DNA of 64,000 bases from Sphingomonas sp. PAMC26645 (GCF_004795835.1 NZ_CP039249.1:496001-560000), one strand, 5' to 3'. Numbered from the stretch's first letter, positions 45,231 through 55,644 are shown. Notes: generated by a model not told the origin, from the letters alone. Numbers and translations: made by a program.

Positions 45231-45366
45231 GACTCCGTCAAGCAAACATTCGTTAACGGCGTTTCGGTGCGATTCCGTCGTTGCGACCAATCGAGTCGCC
45301 GTTGCCCAGATGTTGAGTCGTGGGAGACTCGCGGCTCAAGCCCTTGGGGTGTGGCGCGAAAGACTC
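45231..45366. promoter_or_regulatory. cluster of six GANTC methylation sites upstream of ccrM
   Basis: GANTC occurs at 45231 (GACTC), 45271 (GATTC), 45293 (GAGTC), 45315 (GAGTC), 45326 (GACTC) and 45362 (GACTC). Five lie in the 176-base gap between ccrM and rnhB and one at the rnhB end. A TTAAC half-site (45252-45256) resembles a CtrA box. This is the likely ccrM promoter region; methylation of GANTC near ccrM is known to affect its transcription in Caulobacter. Confidence 0.7.
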
Positions 45367-45994
45367 AGCTCGTCGTTTCCTGTGCGAAAAGTCCCTCGCG
45401 CGCCAGATAGGCGGCGGCGACGGGGGCGAAACTGCGGCGGTGAATCGGCGTGGGGCCGTGATCGCGGAGCGCCTTCATGTGGTGCGCGCAGCCGTAACCC
45501 TTGTTCGAATGCCAGTTATATTCGGGATGCACGTCGGCGGCGGCGATCATGATGAGGTCGCGCGTGTGCTTGGCGACGATCGAGGCGGCGGCGATCGACA
45601 GCGACTTCGCATCGCCGCCGACCAGCGGCGTGGCGGGGTAGGTCCAGCGGGGCAAGCGGTTGCCGTCGACCAGGACGTGGCCGGGGGCCTGGCCGAGTTC
45701 GACCGCCAGCGCGTCGACGGCGAGCGTCATCGCCTTCATCGTCGCCCAGTAGATGTTGAGCGTGTCGATCTCGTCCGGCTGGACGATGCCGATGCCGACG
45801 ATCGCGCAGCCTTTGAGGCGGGCGCAGAGCCGTTCGCGCTCGGAGGCGGAGAGCTTTTTCGAGTCGTCGATACCGCGGGGGACGCCTTTTGCGGGCAGGA
45901 TCACGGCGGCGGCTACGACTGGCCCCGCGAGCGGACCGCGACCGGCTTCGTCGACACCGGCGACGGGGCCGACGCAGAGCTTTTCGTGTTTCAT
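45365..45994 (-). CDS. rnhB: ribonuclease HII
   Basis: A 209-residue RNase that cuts RNA in RNA-DNA hybrids and starts removal of misincorporated ribonucleotides. The catalytic carboxylates are in VAGVDEAGRGPLAGPVVAAA, HVLVDGNRLP and ASIVAKHTRDLIM; DSKKLSASERERL is the substrate-binding segment. The ATG at 45994 is chosen because it overlaps the thiD stop (ATGA); an ATG at 46003 would add three residues. Length is normal. Confidence 0.95.
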   Translation of the reverse strand: MKHEKLCVGPVAGVDEAGRGPLAGPVVAAAVILPAKGVPRGIDDSKKLSASERERLCARLKGCAIVGIGIVQPDEIDTLNIYWATMKAMTLAVDALAVELGQAPGHVLVDGNRLPRWTYPATPLVGGDAKSLSIAAASIVAKHTRDLIMIAAADVHPEYNWHSNKGYGCAHHMKALRDHGPTPIHRRSFAPVAAAYLAREGLFAQETTS

Positions 45995-46851
45995 GCCGGG
46001 CATTGGCGGTCTTTCAACTGGTCGAACGGGCTGGTGCCGAGTGCGTGGCCCATTGGGCCGTGGCCTGCGCCAAGCCCTGGCGCGCTGGCAAGTGCGGCGC
46101 GGACGAACGCGATGGCGCGCTCGATTGCGGCGGCGAGCGACAGGCCTTGAGCGAGGCCGGTCGCAATGCCGCTGGCGAGCGTGCAGCCGGTGCCGTGCGC
46201 GTGGCGGGTTTCGATGCGGGGATTGGTCCAGCGGGTTTCGCCGGAGTGGGTGACGAGGCGGTCAGTGACATGGGGGCCTTCGGCGTGGCCGCCTTTTATG
46301 AGGATTGCTGGGCCTAGTGCGCGGATTGCATGCTCGCCACCGAGGGCTGCCAGTTCGGGGAGGTTGGGGGTTACGAGCGTGGCGACCCGCATGAGGCGAG
46401 TGAAGGCGGCTATGGTGTCGCGGTCTGCGAGGACGGAGCCGGAGGTGGCGATCATCACCGGGTCGAAGATGATGGGGATGCGCGCAGGGTAAGGTTGGCC
46501 TGCCCCACCTTGTTCTCCCGCGAAGGCGGGAGTCCAGTCTGGGCTCCCGCCTTCGCGGGAGAACAAGCTAGTGAGAATATCCGCGACCGCGTTGGCAGTT
46601 TCGGCCGAGCCGATCATGCCGATCTTTACGGCGTCTATGCCGATGTCCGAGACGACGGAGTCTATCTGCGCAAGGACGATGTCGGTGGGGATCTGGTGGA
46701 CCGCCTGCACGCCGAGCGTGTTCTGTGCGGTGATCGCGGTAACGGCCGTCATCGCGTGGCCGGCGAGCATAGTTACCGTCTTGATATCCGCCTGAATTCC
46801 TGCGCCGCCGCCCGAGTCGGAGCCGGCTATTATGAGAACCCGCGCTGTCAT
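45991..46851 (-). CDS. thiD: hydroxymethylpyrimidine/phosphomethylpyrimidine kinase with in-frame palindrome insertion
   Basis: A 286-residue ribokinase-fold enzyme that phosphorylates HMP twice for thiamine synthesis. IIAGSDSGGGAGIQADIKT, MTAVTAITAQNTLGV, IFDPVMIATSGS and the catalytic GTGCTLASGIATGLAQG are intact. Residues about 96-122 (FSREGGSPDWTPAFAGEQ and following) have no counterpart in the family: they are the translation of a palindromic repeat at 46510-46566 lying between the helix ANAVADIL and the strand before DPVM. The gene overlaps rnhB by four bases. The enzyme is probably active with a surface loop there; this is inference. Confidence 0.93.
   Translation of the reverse strand: MTARVLIIAGSDSGGGAGIQADIKTVTMLAGHAMTAVTAITAQNTLGVQAVHQIPTDIVLAQIDSVVSDIGIDAVKIGMIGSAETANAVADILTSLFSREGGSPDWTPAFAGEQGGAGQPYPARIPIIFDPVMIATSGSVLADRDTIAAFTRLMRVATLVTPNLPELAALGGEHAIRALGPAILIKGGHAEGPHVTDRLVTHSGETRWTNPRIETRHAHGTGCTLASGIATGLAQGLSLAAAIERAIAFVRAALASAPGLGAGHGPMGHALGTSPFDQLKDRQCPA
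46510..46566. repeat. C-family palindromic repeat inside thiD
   Basis: A perfect 23-base inverted repeat (46510-46532 and 46544-46566) with an 11-base loop. Each arm contains the hairpin CCCGCGAAGGCGGG. Translated in the thiD frame it gives LFSREGGSPDWTPAFAGE. Related copies lie outside genes at 1-30 and 58523-58604. Confidence 0.95.
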
Positions 46852-47166
46852 AAAGTGTCCCAGATCGGGGCGAAGTTCACGAAGTGCAGACGCTGGCGCG
46901 GGTCTGCACTTTGCCTGAGGCGGGGTTGGACTGGGGATGGCGGACTGGGTTTGGCGCGGTTGGCGGTCATGGGATCGGCTATGGCATGATCGGTCGGATG
47001 TAGGACAGGGGTGTGCCTCTCTTCACCACCCCGGCGGAGGCCGGGGCCCAATTGGGAGACGTCGCTGACTGATGTTTGCGTTCCGTTACTTCGGCCTTCC
47101 CAATTGGGCCCCGGCCTTCGCCGGGGTGGTAGAAGTGGATAGGTGGCGGGCTGAACGAAGCAGCCC
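46852..47166. other. intergenic region holding a B-family repeat
   Basis: 315 bases between thiD and the DUF1272 gene. The segment 46852-47020 has no recognisable content; the remainder is mostly the B-family palindrome at 47025-47130. No gene is supported here. Confidence 0.6.
47025..47130. repeat. B-family palindromic repeat, copy 2
   Basis: 33-base arms (47025-47057 and 47098-47130) with a single mismatch, around a 40-base variable centre. Same arms as 14559-14663 and the genic copy 58119-58224. Confidence 0.92.
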
Positions 47167-47382
47167 CTAGTGCCGCCGCGCGTCGGCCGGCTTTTGTGGC
47201 GGCGCTTCACCTAGCCTCGTCGGGCGATCCAGCAATTCGCCGCCGCAGTTCGGGCAGCGCTCGTCGAGTGCGTCCGCGCATTCCGCGCAGAAGGTGCATT
47301 CGAACGAGCAGATGAATGCGCCCGGCGCGTCGGCGGGAAGGTCGGTGGTGCAGCGTTCGCAGGCGGGGCGCATCTCGAGCAT
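47167..47382 (-). CDS. DUF1272 zinc-binding protein
   Basis: A 71-residue protein with the DUF1272 cysteine pattern: RPACERCTTDLP, FICSFECTFCAECADAL and RCPNCGGELL, eight cysteines likely to bind two zinc ions. Its function is unknown. The ATG shares one base with the glmM stop (TGATG), so it is translated after glmM. The C-terminus is a short Pro/Arg-rich tail. Confidence 0.9.
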   Translation of the reverse strand: MLEMRPACERCTTDLPADAPGAFICSFECTFCAECADALDERCPNCGGELLDRPTRLGEAPPQKPADARRH

Positions 47383-48722
47383 CAGGCGGCGGCCTTCCGG
47401 ACGGCGTCGCAGATGCGGTCGACGACGCGCTCGACCTGTGCCGGGTCGTCGCCTTCCGCCATCACGCGGATCACCGGTTCGGTGCCCGATGGCCGAATGA
47501 CCAGACGTCCGTTGCCGGCCAGTTCGGCCTCGGCCTGCGCGATCACCGCCTTTACGGCATCATCGTCGAGTGGCTTGCCACCGGCGAAGCGGACGTTCTT
47601 GAGTAATTGCGGCAAGGGTTCGAAGCGGTGCAGCACTTCGCTTGCCAGTGCGCCCGAACGCTTGACCTCCGCCAGGATCTGCAGCGCCGCGACCAATCCG
47701 TCGCCGGTCGTCGCGTAGTCGGACAGGATGATGTGGCCCGACTGCTCGCCGCCGACATTGTAGCCGCTCGATCGCATCTTCTCGAGCACGTGGCGATCAC
47801 CGACCTTGGTTCGGACAAGGCCTAGGCCCTGTGCCGCGAGGTGGCGCTCCAGGCCCAGGTTCGACATCACCGTCGCGACGAGGCCGCCGCCGGCGAGCCG
47901 CCCCTGGCGCGCCCAGCTGGCGGCGATCGTCGCCATCAACTGATCGCCGTCGACGATCGTGCCGGTTTCGTCGACGACGATCAGGCGATCCGCGTCGCCG
48001 TCGAGCGCGATGCCGATGTCCGCGCCGCTGGCGACCACCGTCTCGGCGAGCGTCTGCGGGGCGGTCGAGCCGACGCCGTCGTTGATGTTGGTACCGTTGG
48101 GGGTGACGCCGATCGCGACGACGTCCGCGCCGAGTTCCCACAGGGCGGACGGTGCGACCTTATAGGCGGCACCGTTCGCGCAATCGATCACGATCCGCAT
48201 CCCGTCGAGGCGGAGATTCTCGGGGAAGGTCGACTTGGCGAAGTGGATGTAGCGACCCTGCGCATCGTCGATACGGCGCGCGCGGCCGATCTGGCTCGAC
48301 GGTACGAGCGGGATGTCGCCGTCGATCAACGCCTCGATCGCTTCCTCCGCTTCGTCCGACAGCTTGTAGCCGTCTGGACCGAACAGCTTGATGCCGTTGT
48401 CGGCGTAGGCGTTATGGCTAGCAGAGATCATGACACCGATATCGGCGCGCATCGAATGGGTGAGCATCGCGACCGCGGGTGTCGGCATTGGCCCGACCAT
48501 GACGACGTCCATGCCGACACTGGTGAACCCTGCAACCAGTGCGGATTCGAGCATATAGCCCGACAGGCGCGTGTCCTTGCCGATCACGACGCGGTGGCGG
48601 TGATCGCCGCGCAGGAAGTAGGCGCCGGCGGCCATGCCAACCTTCATCGCCATCTCCGCCGTCATCGGCGAGACATTGGTGGCGCCACGAATGCCATCGG
48701 TGCCGAAGTATTTTCTTGCCAT
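47382..48722 (-). CDS. glmM: phosphoglucosamine mutase
   Basis: A 446-residue enzyme converting glucosamine 6-phosphate to the 1-phosphate for peptidoglycan and lipopolysaccharide. The phosphoserine is Ser102 in [15 protein letters not shown]; the metal-binding loop is [14 protein letters not shown]; the sugar loop [10 protein letters not shown] and the phosphate-binding [15 protein letters not shown] are present. It starts [16 protein letters not shown] at 48722, the family's usual opening. It is divergent from the symporter gene and is followed by DUF1272. Confidence 0.96.
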   Translation of the reverse strand: MARKYFGTDGIRGATNVSPMTAEMAMKVGMAAGAYFLRGDHRHRVVIGKDTRLSGYMLESALVAGFTSVGMDVVMVGPMPTPAVAMLTHSMRADIGVMISASHNAYADNGIKLFGPDGYKLSDEAEEAIEALIDGDIPLVPSSQIGRARRIDDAQGRYIHFAKSTFPENLRLDGMRIVIDCANGAAYKVAPSALWELGADVVAIGVTPNGTNINDGVGSTAPQTLAETVVASGADIGIALDGDADRLIVVDETGTIVDGDQLMATIAASWARQGRLAGGGLVATVMSNLGLERHLAAQGLGLVRTKVGDRHVLEKMRSSGYNVGGEQSGHIILSDYATTGDGLVAALQILAEVKRSGALASEVLHRFEPLPQLLKNVRFAGGKPLDDDAVKAVIAQAEAELAGNGRLVIRPSGTEPVIRVMAEGDDPAQVERVVDRICDAVRKAAA

Positions 48723-48791
48723 CGCGTCCGCTTTCCGTCCCGTATCGGTGTCCGAAGCCGTTGATAGCGCGGTCGAACACGAAGGGCGAGC

Positions 48792-50040
48792 ATGTCGCAG
48801 ACTACACGGATTCTGGCAGCCCTGATCGGTGGCATCGTGATGGGCATCGCTGCGGCCGCCTGGTCGCCGGCGAACGCGATCGCTGCGACCGCGGTAACGC
48901 AGCCGATAGGTTCGGCGTGGCTGCACGGATTGCAGATGGTGATCGTGCCGCTGGTCGTCGGGCTGCTCGTGACCGGAATCGGCGCGACCACCGAGGCGGC
49001 GCGCGCTGGGCGGATCACCGTGCGCGCGATGGTGATGATCGTCGTCATCCTGTGGAGTACGACGATCATGGCCGCGCTGGTCATGCCGTTGATCCTGGAA
49101 GCCTTCCCGTTGCCGCACGCGTTAGGCTCCGCGTTGCGCGCCGCGCTGACGGGCGCCGCGCCGGTCGGGCCGGTGCCGGGGATCGGCGCGTTCTTCGACA
49201 CGATCGTGCCGACCAACATCGTCGCGGCCGCCTCCAGCGACTCGTTCCTGCCGCTCACCGTCTTCGCGCTGACGTTCGCGTTTGCCGTGACGAAGCTGCC
49301 CGACGATCGCCGCCGCGTGCTGACCGGGTTCTTCCAGGCGGTGGTCGATGCGCTGCTGATCATCATCAAGTGGGTGTTGAAGCTGGCACCGATCGGCATC
49401 TTCGCGCTCGCCTACGGGGTCGGCGCGCGCACCGGGACGGCGGCGTTCGGCGCGTTGCTCCATTACATCGTCTGTGTCTCGGCGATCGGCTTCATCGTCC
49501 TGCTCTCAGCCTATCCGATCGGGATGATCGGCGGGCGAGTCGGCTTCGGCCGGTTCGCGCGTGCGGTCGCGCCCGCACAGGCGGTGGCGATCAGCACGCA
49601 GTCGTCGCTCGCCTCGCTGCCGGCGATGCTGAAGGCGTCGACCGATCTCGGCGCGTCGCCCGCCACCGCCGGGATCGTCCTGCCGCTGTCGGTCGCGGTG
49701 TTCCGCGCGACCAGCCCGGCGATGAACCTCGCGGTCGCGCTGTACGTCGCCCATTGGCTGGGGCTGCCGATCGGGCCGGGGCAGATGGCGGCGGGCGTGG
49801 CGACCGCGGCGATCACCACGATGGGGTCGATCTCGCTGCCCGGCACGATCAGCTTCGTCGCGTCGGTCGCGCCGGTGGCGCTGGCGATGGGCATCCCGCT
49901 CGAGGTGCTGGGTCTGCTCATCGCGGTCGAGACCATACCCGACCTGTTTCGCACCGTCGGGAACGTGACGATGGACACCGCCGTTACCATCTCCGTCGCA
50001 GCGCGGTCCGATCACGGGAACGGCGCTCAGGAGATTCCGC

Positions 50041-50066
<26 letters not shown>
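48792..50066 (+). CDS. dicarboxylate/amino acid:cation symporter (DAACS family)
   Basis: A 424-residue inner-membrane symporter of the GltP/DctA type with about eight helices and two re-entrant loops. HP1 carries [18 protein letters not shown]; the following helix has [17 protein letters not shown] in place of the usual NMDGT region, and HP2 has [17 protein letters not shown]. The changed substrate motif means the cargo is not necessarily glutamate or C4-dicarboxylate. The last 26 bases overlap the aldo/keto reductase gene downstream. Confidence 0.88.
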
Positions 50067-51033
<967 letters not shown>

Positions 51034-51034
51034 C

Positions 51035-51145
51035 TTCTCCCCTCCCGCCTGCGGGAGGGGCCGGGGGAGGGGCGTGCCTCGCAGGCCGGACGCCAGTACG
51101 TACGTCGTGCCCTCCCCTAACCCCTCCCGCAAGCGGGAGGGGAAT
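51035..51145. repeat. D-family palindromic repeat, copy 2 (variant)
   Basis: Complementary ends CTCCCGCCTGCGGGAGGGG and CCCCTCCCGCAAGCGGGAGG with a further complementary inner segment and a 35-base centre. It fills the gap between convergent aldo/keto reductase and peptide transporter genes. Confidence 0.85.
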
Positions 51146-51150
51146 TTTCG

Positions 51151-52944
51151 TTACTGAACGCCGTGCATCCACTTCTTGATGAGCGGCGAGATCAGCAGCA
51201 GCACGACGCCGATGCCGGCCGAGACCAGGCCGATCGTCCAGAACACGCCGGCGTAGGTATCGAGGCTGACCTTCAAATTGGTCACCTGGCCGCCGACCGT
51301 CTCGACGCTGGCGACCTGCGCGACTACGCCCGCCACATACTGCGCGACCGAGATCGACAGGAACCAGACGCCCATCATCAGCCCGACGACGCGCGCGATC
51401 GACAGCTTGGTGATCATGCTGAGACCGACCGGCGAGATGCAGAGCTCGGCGAACGAATGGATGAAATACAGCCCGGCGAGCCACCAGATCGCGACCTTGA
51501 ACGAAGGCCCGACCATGCTTGCGCCCCAGACGAGGAACAGGAAACCGACGCCGACGCCGATCAGCGCGATGCCGAACTTGACGGGGATCGACGGTTCCAG
51601 GCCCTTGGCGGCGAGCTTGGTCCACAGGATCGACATCACCGGCGCCAGCGCGACGATGAAGAACGCGTTGAAGAACTGCGTCTGGCCTGCCGAGATGCTG
51701 AAAAGGCCGAACACGCTGAGGTCGGTGTTGCGATCCGCGAACAGCGTCAGCGACGAGCCGGCCTGCTCGAACAGCGTCCAGAACACGACGTTGAACACGA
51801 TCAGCACCATCGCCGCGAGCATCATCTGGAACTCGCGACGCTCGCCATTGATGAACGACCAGATCAGGATGCCGGGCACCGCGATCAGGAACGTGCCGAA
51901 CAGCAATTTGCCCATCAGCGACAGCGAGGCGATGTAGCCGACGATCCCGGAGCCCGGCACCGGCGGCACGGCGTTCATGAGATTGACGAACAGCAGGTAG
52001 AAGATCGGGATACCGAGCAGTGCGAGTGCGTAGATGCCGAGCGCGCGATCGGGACCGGTGCGAACCGGGGGCTCGCCGTAGCCGTCGAGCTTGCCGCCAT
52101 CGAACTGGATCAGCGTCCACGAGGCGAGCATGCCGATCGCGGCGAGGCCGAAGCCTGCCCACCAGCCGACCGCGACCGCGAGGAACGGGCAGAGCAGCTG
52201 CGAGAACAACGAGCCGAGGTTGATCCCCATGTAGAAGATCGTGAACCCGGCATCGCGGCGCTTGTCGCCCTGCGCGTAGAGCTCCCCGACCATCGTCGAG
52301 ATGTTGGGCTTGAAGAAGCCGTTGCCGACCGAGATCATGCAAAGCGCAAGCAGCATGATCGTGACGTAGAAGCTGCTGCGTTCGGCGCCCGATTCGAAGC
52401 CGCCCTTCTCCACCGTCCGAGCGGTCGAGCCGTCGGGGGCGAGCAGCGAGACGGTGCCGTCGTCGTTGCCCTTGATCTTCAGCTTGTTCGCGCCGTCCAC
52501 CAGATAGCGGACTTCGCTGTCGGCCTGGTCGACGACTTCGATCGCGTAACGCTGGTTGGCGATCGTCGCGTACGGCTTGGCGGTCTCGCCGCCGAAGCAG
52601 AGCAGCAGATAGCCGAGCGCCATGATGATCGCGCCGAATTTCACCGCGCGCTTCGAGCCGAGATACTGATCTGCGAGATAGCCGCCGACCAATGGCGTCA
52701 GGTATACGAGCGCAGTGTAACCGCCGTATAGCCCGGTCGCCTCGCGGTCGCCGAACACGAAATGCTTGGTGAGGTACAGCGTGAGCAGCGCGCGCATGCC
52801 GTAATAGCCGAACCGCTCCCACGCTTCGGTGGTGAACAGCCGCGCGAGCTGGCGGGGATGCCCGAACCAGGTTTCGCCGGACGCCGGGTTGATATGGGTG
52901 ATATCCGGCTCTCGCGGGGTATCCGCGGTCGGGGTGTCCACCAT
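51151..52944 (-). CDS. peptide MFS transporter (POT/PTR family)
   Basis: A 597-residue proton-coupled oligopeptide transporter with 12 to 14 helices. Family signatures are AWERFGYYGMRALLTLYLTK (ExxERFxYY motif, helix 1), GGYLADQYLGSKRAVKFGAI and FTIFYMGINLGSLFSQLLCP (PTR2 signature). A long hydrophilic insertion (about 145-185) separates helices 4 and 5, where related proteins are shorter. Length and insertion are common in sphingomonads. A lone gene; the substrate is presumed to be di- or tripeptides. Confidence 0.93.
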   Translation of the reverse strand: MVDTPTADTPREPDITHINPASGETWFGHPRQLARLFTTEAWERFGYYGMRALLTLYLTKHFVFGDREATGLYGGYTALVYLTPLVGGYLADQYLGSKRAVKFGAIIMALGYLLLCFGGETAKPYATIANQRYAIEVVDQADSEVRYLVDGANKLKIKGNDDGTVSLLAPDGSTARTVEKGGFESGAERSSFYVTIMLLALCMISVGNGFFKPNISTMVGELYAQGDKRRDAGFTIFYMGINLGSLFSQLLCPFLAVAVGWWAGFGLAAIGMLASWTLIQFDGGKLDGYGEPPVRTGPDRALGIYALALLGIPIFYLLFVNLMNAVPPVPGSGIVGYIASLSLMGKLLFGTFLIAVPGILIWSFINGERREFQMMLAAMVLIVFNVVFWTLFEQAGSSLTLFADRNTDLSVFGLFSISAGQTQFFNAFFIVALAPVMSILWTKLAAKGLEPSIPVKFGIALIGVGVGFLFLVWGASMVGPSFKVAIWWLAGLYFIHSFAELCISPVGLSMITKLSIARVVGLMMGVWFLSISVAQYVAGVVAQVASVETVGGQVTNLKVSLDTYAGVFWTIGLVSAGIGVVLLLISPLIKKWMHGVQ

Positions 52945-53061
52945 TCTTACGCTCCCTGATACTCGTCTTGGCCGCCGTCGAACGCGGGGCCGTTATGGCG
53001 CGCAACCTAGCGGCAAAGCTCGGCCTGTAAATATCACACATCATGGCTTATCTGCCGGGGC

Positions 53062-53637
53062 ATGCTCAACGATCGCTCCACGCCGCTCTCGCTGCTCGCC
53101 ACCCGCCGATCGGGAAAGCCCCGCGACCTGATCGCGCCCGGCCCCGATTCCTACCAGCTGGCGACGATCCTCGAGATCGCGGCACGGACGCCCGACCATG
53201 GCAAGCTCGCGCCGTGGCGGTTCGTTGTGGTGGGTGACGAACACCGCGCGGCGCTGTCGTCATTGATTACGGATGCGTACCTCGCGGAACGGCCTTCGGC
53301 GTCGCGGACCGAACTCGAGTCGCTCGACCAGTTCGCGCATCAGGCGCCGACGCTGGTGGTCGTGCTGTCGTCGCCGAAAGAGAGCAAAATTCCGCTGTGG
53401 GAACAGGAGCTTTCGGCGGGGGCTGCATGCATGAACCTGCTTCACGCGGTGCATGCGGAAGGGTTTGCGGGGGGCTGGCTGACGGGATGGCCGGCCTATT
53501 CGGACTTGGTGCGCGATGCGTTCGGGTCCGCGGCGGAGCGGATCGCCGGGTTCATGTTCATCGGCACGCCGTCGCGCGCGCTCGACGAACGGCCTCGCCC
53601 GGATATGGCACGGCTCGTAAGCCATTGGGAATCCTGA
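53062..53637 (+). CDS. nitroreductase family protein
   Basis: A 191-residue FMN-dependent reductase. The FMN-binding stretches are LLATRRSGKPRDL, TPDHGKLAPWRFVVVGDE and the helix ELSAGAACMNLLHAVHAEGF, close to the YdjA type. MFIGTPSRALDERPRPD is the usual C-terminus. The physiological substrate is unknown. It is followed after 37 bases by a GntR-type regulator on the same strand. Confidence 0.9.
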   Translation: MLNDRSTPLSLLATRRSGKPRDLIAPGPDSYQLATILEIAARTPDHGKLAPWRFVVVGDEHRAALSSLITDAYLAERPSASRTELESLDQFAHQAPTLVVVLSSPKESKIPLWEQELSAGAACMNLLHAVHAEGFAGGWLTGWPAYSDLVRDAFGSAAERIAGFMFIGTPSRALDERPRPDMARLVSHWES

Positions 53638-53674
53638 GCCTCGACTTTCCGCCAGATTGCTGTATTAGAACAGC

Positions 53675-54031
53675 ATGACAGCGCTCAGCAGCGACGACAG
53701 CCCCGTTTATATTCGCCTTCGCAGCACGATCGCTGCGGGGATTTTGCGAGGCGACTATCGTGCGGGGGACCAATTGCCGTCGGTGCGCGCGTTCGCTGCC
53801 GAGCAGGGTGCGAACCCGCTGACGGTCGCCAAGGCGTATCAGAGCTTCCAGGACGACGGATATGTCGAGGTGCGGCGCGGGGTCGGAATGTTCGTGATGC
53901 CGGGTGCGGCCGAGGCGTTGCGGGTGGCGGAGCGCGAGAATTTCGTGACGACGCAGTGGCCCAGGATCTTGGGGCATATCGATCTGTTGGGATTGGATGC
54001 GCATGATCTGCTGGAGCGGGAGCGGGCCTGA
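53675..54031 (+). CDS. short GntR-family (YtrA-like) transcriptional regulator
   Basis: A 118-residue regulator: a winged helix of the GntR type (YIRLRSTIAAGILRGDYRAG, LPSVRAFAAEQGANPLTVAK, GYVEVRRGVGMFVM) followed by a short helical tail of about 40 residues. There is no effector-binding domain, as in YtrA relatives. Those usually sit beside an ABC transporter, which is absent here. The nearest candidate target is the upstream nitroreductase gene. Confidence 0.88.
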   Translation: MTALSSDDSPVYIRLRSTIAAGILRGDYRAGDQLPSVRAFAAEQGANPLTVAKAYQSFQDDGYVEVRRGVGMFVMPGAAEALRVAERENFVTTQWPRILGHIDLLGLDAHDLLERERA

Positions 54032-54105
54032 GCCGCTGCGAGCGATTTCCTTCGCCTCCCCTGCCCCTTGCGTTTGTCTTCACCCTGTCCCGTTCGTGCT
54101 CCCCC

Positions 54106-54255
54106 CCGTTCGTCCTGAGTAGTCATCGAGTAGTGGCGAAGCCGCGTATCGAGAGGACGTATCGAAGGACAGGTTGGCGCGTGGAACCCATGCTTCGATA
54201 CGCACCCTCGATACGCTGCTGACGCAGCTACTCGGTCGCTACTCAGCACGAACGG
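54106..54255. repeat. F-family palindromic repeat, copy 2
   Basis: End arms CCGTTCGTCCTGAGTAG (54106-54122) and CTACTCAGCACGAACGG (54239-54255), with inner TCGATACG/CGTATCGA segments complementary over a longer, 150-base element than copy 1. It lies between convergent genes. Confidence 0.85.
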
Positions 54256-54314
54256 AAGGGGGGATGGCGCGGCGGTACGAGGTGCGAAATCCGAGGTTCG
54301 GTTCTGCGCGACGT

Positions 54315-55130
54315 TTAGAACAATCCCAGCGCCGCGACATCCTCCACACTCAGGTCGATCCCGAACAATAGGCTCATGCGAATGCGGTAGACGCGCGGGT
54401 CTGTGATCTCGCCAACGGTCGTATCCGTCCCGGAGCGCCGGCGATAGTTGCGGCCGATCAGCGACGCGAAGCCGTTCGGCAGGACGATGCTGGCGATCGG
54501 GGTATGGGTGAAGCGGCTGGACGGTGCGGTCGAGGTCCAGTGGTTCGACAGCGCGAGATCCGCGTCGAACACTTGCGCGAGCGTGAAACTATATTGCGGC
54601 TGGAATCCTCCCGTTTCGCCGCGACCGTCGGTGGTCATCGGATCGCCGTCGCGGAGCAGCATCCAGCCTTGTTCGGTCGCTTCCAGCCGGAAGCGGGCGC
54701 CATCGGGAGCGGTCGCCTCGGCGCCGTCGGCGAGCGGGAGGACGGGCGTGTAGCTGCCGCCGAAGCCGGTGTCGGCGATCCAGTCCTGACCGTCGATCGT
54801 CACCAGCGCGAAGGTGTGCGTGAGCGGCGGTACGTCGGTCGCGGCGATCCACACGCGGGCCAGCAACGGGCGGGCAGTGAAGCCGAGTTCCGCGAGTGCA
54901 TCGAGGAAAAGGCGGTTGTGCTCGAAGCAATAGCCGCCGCGGCGTGCGGTGACGAGCTTAGCGAAGACTGAATCGGTGTCGATTGCGATGCCGCGGCCGA
55001 GGACGACGTCGAGGTCTTCGAACGGAATCGAAAGACGGTGCGCGTGCTGGAGGCGGCCGAGGCCGATCGAGTCGAGCGTGGGCCGCGCGGGCATGGCGAC
55101 ACGGAGGAGATAGGCTTCGAGGTCGAACAT
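54315..55130 (-). CDS. arylamine N-acetyltransferase
   Basis: A 271-residue enzyme that transfers acetyl from acetyl-CoA to arylamines or hydrazines. The catalytic triad is Cys68 (RRGGYCFEHN), His105 (LTHTFALV) and Asp120 (WIADTGFGG). The ATG at 55130 begins MFDLEAYLLR, matching the family's N-terminal helix; a longer reading would run into repeat DNA. The gene stands alone. Confidence 0.93.
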   Translation of the reverse strand: MFDLEAYLLRVAMPARPTLDSIGLGRLQHAHRLSIPFEDLDVVLGRGIAIDTDSVFAKLVTARRGGYCFEHNRLFLDALAELGFTARPLLARVWIAATDVPPLTHTFALVTIDGQDWIADTGFGGSYTPVLPLADGAEATAPDGARFRLEATEQGWMLLRDGDPMTTDGRGETGGFQPQYSFTLAQVFDADLALSNHWTSTAPSSRFTHTPIASIVLPNGFASLIGRNYRRRSGTDTTVGEITDPRVYRIRMSLLFGIDLSVEDVAALGLF

Positions 55131-55233
55131 CGGTCGGACTTTCAGAGATTTGCTGTTTCCCCATACCGTCCGTTGGGCGGGGGCGTCGAGTGCGGGGCAC
55201 CGGGTGTTGCACGTGACGCAGTGCCCCTCCCCC

Positions 55234-55300
55234 GTTCGTGCTGAGCGAAGTCGAAGCACCTGTGCGTTGGTCATGCCCTTCGACTACGCTCAGGGCGAAC
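55234..55300. repeat. F-like palindromic repeat, copy 3
   Basis: Arms 55234-55256 and 55278-55300 (GTTCGTGCTGAGCGAAGTCG and near-complement) with a 21-base loop. Related to the F family by its GTTCG ends but with a different core. Confidence 0.8.
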
Positions 55301-55330
55301 CGGATGTGGGACACGCGCCCTGCTTGCTCC

Positions 55331-55423
55331 GTCACTCCGGGCTTGTTCCGGGGACCACCGTTCCGCGTTCTCATCTCTCTCGAATTCGCGGAACGGTGGA
55401 TGCCGGAACGAGCCCGGCATGAC
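55331..55423. repeat. G-family palindromic repeat
   Basis: 37-base arms (55331-55367 and 55387-55423) with a few mismatches around a 19-base loop, containing CGGGCTTGTTCCGG and CCGGAACGAGCCCGG. Confidence 0.85.
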
Positions 55424-55461
55424 GGTGTGGTTTGGGGCTATCGCGACCAGTGGTGCCCCGC

Positions 55462-55588
55462 GATCCTCCCCCGCAAGGGGGAGGTGGCTGGCGCTTGCCA
55501 GACGGAGGGGGCGGTAAGGCATCACCGCCGTTGCGTGTCCTCCCCCTCCGTCACCTTCGGTGCCACCTCCCCCTTGCGGGGGAGGATC
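55462..55588. repeat. A-family palindromic repeat, copy 3
   Basis: Terminal hairpins CCTCCCCCGCAAGGGGGAGG and CCTCCCCCTTGCGGGGGAGG with the inner CTCCCCCTCCGTCA arms, as in copies 1 and 2. Confidence 0.88.
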
Positions 55589-55644
55589 GAAAGAGGCGGC
55601 GCGTTTGCACGAATGGCGAGGAGAGTGCTCGTCACTCAAACCCG

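Noticed and set aside
51163..52731. 522-codon plus-strand frame opposite the peptide transporter
   Set aside because: Asp/Arg/Glu/His-rich repetitive translation of the complement of membrane helices; no family signature.
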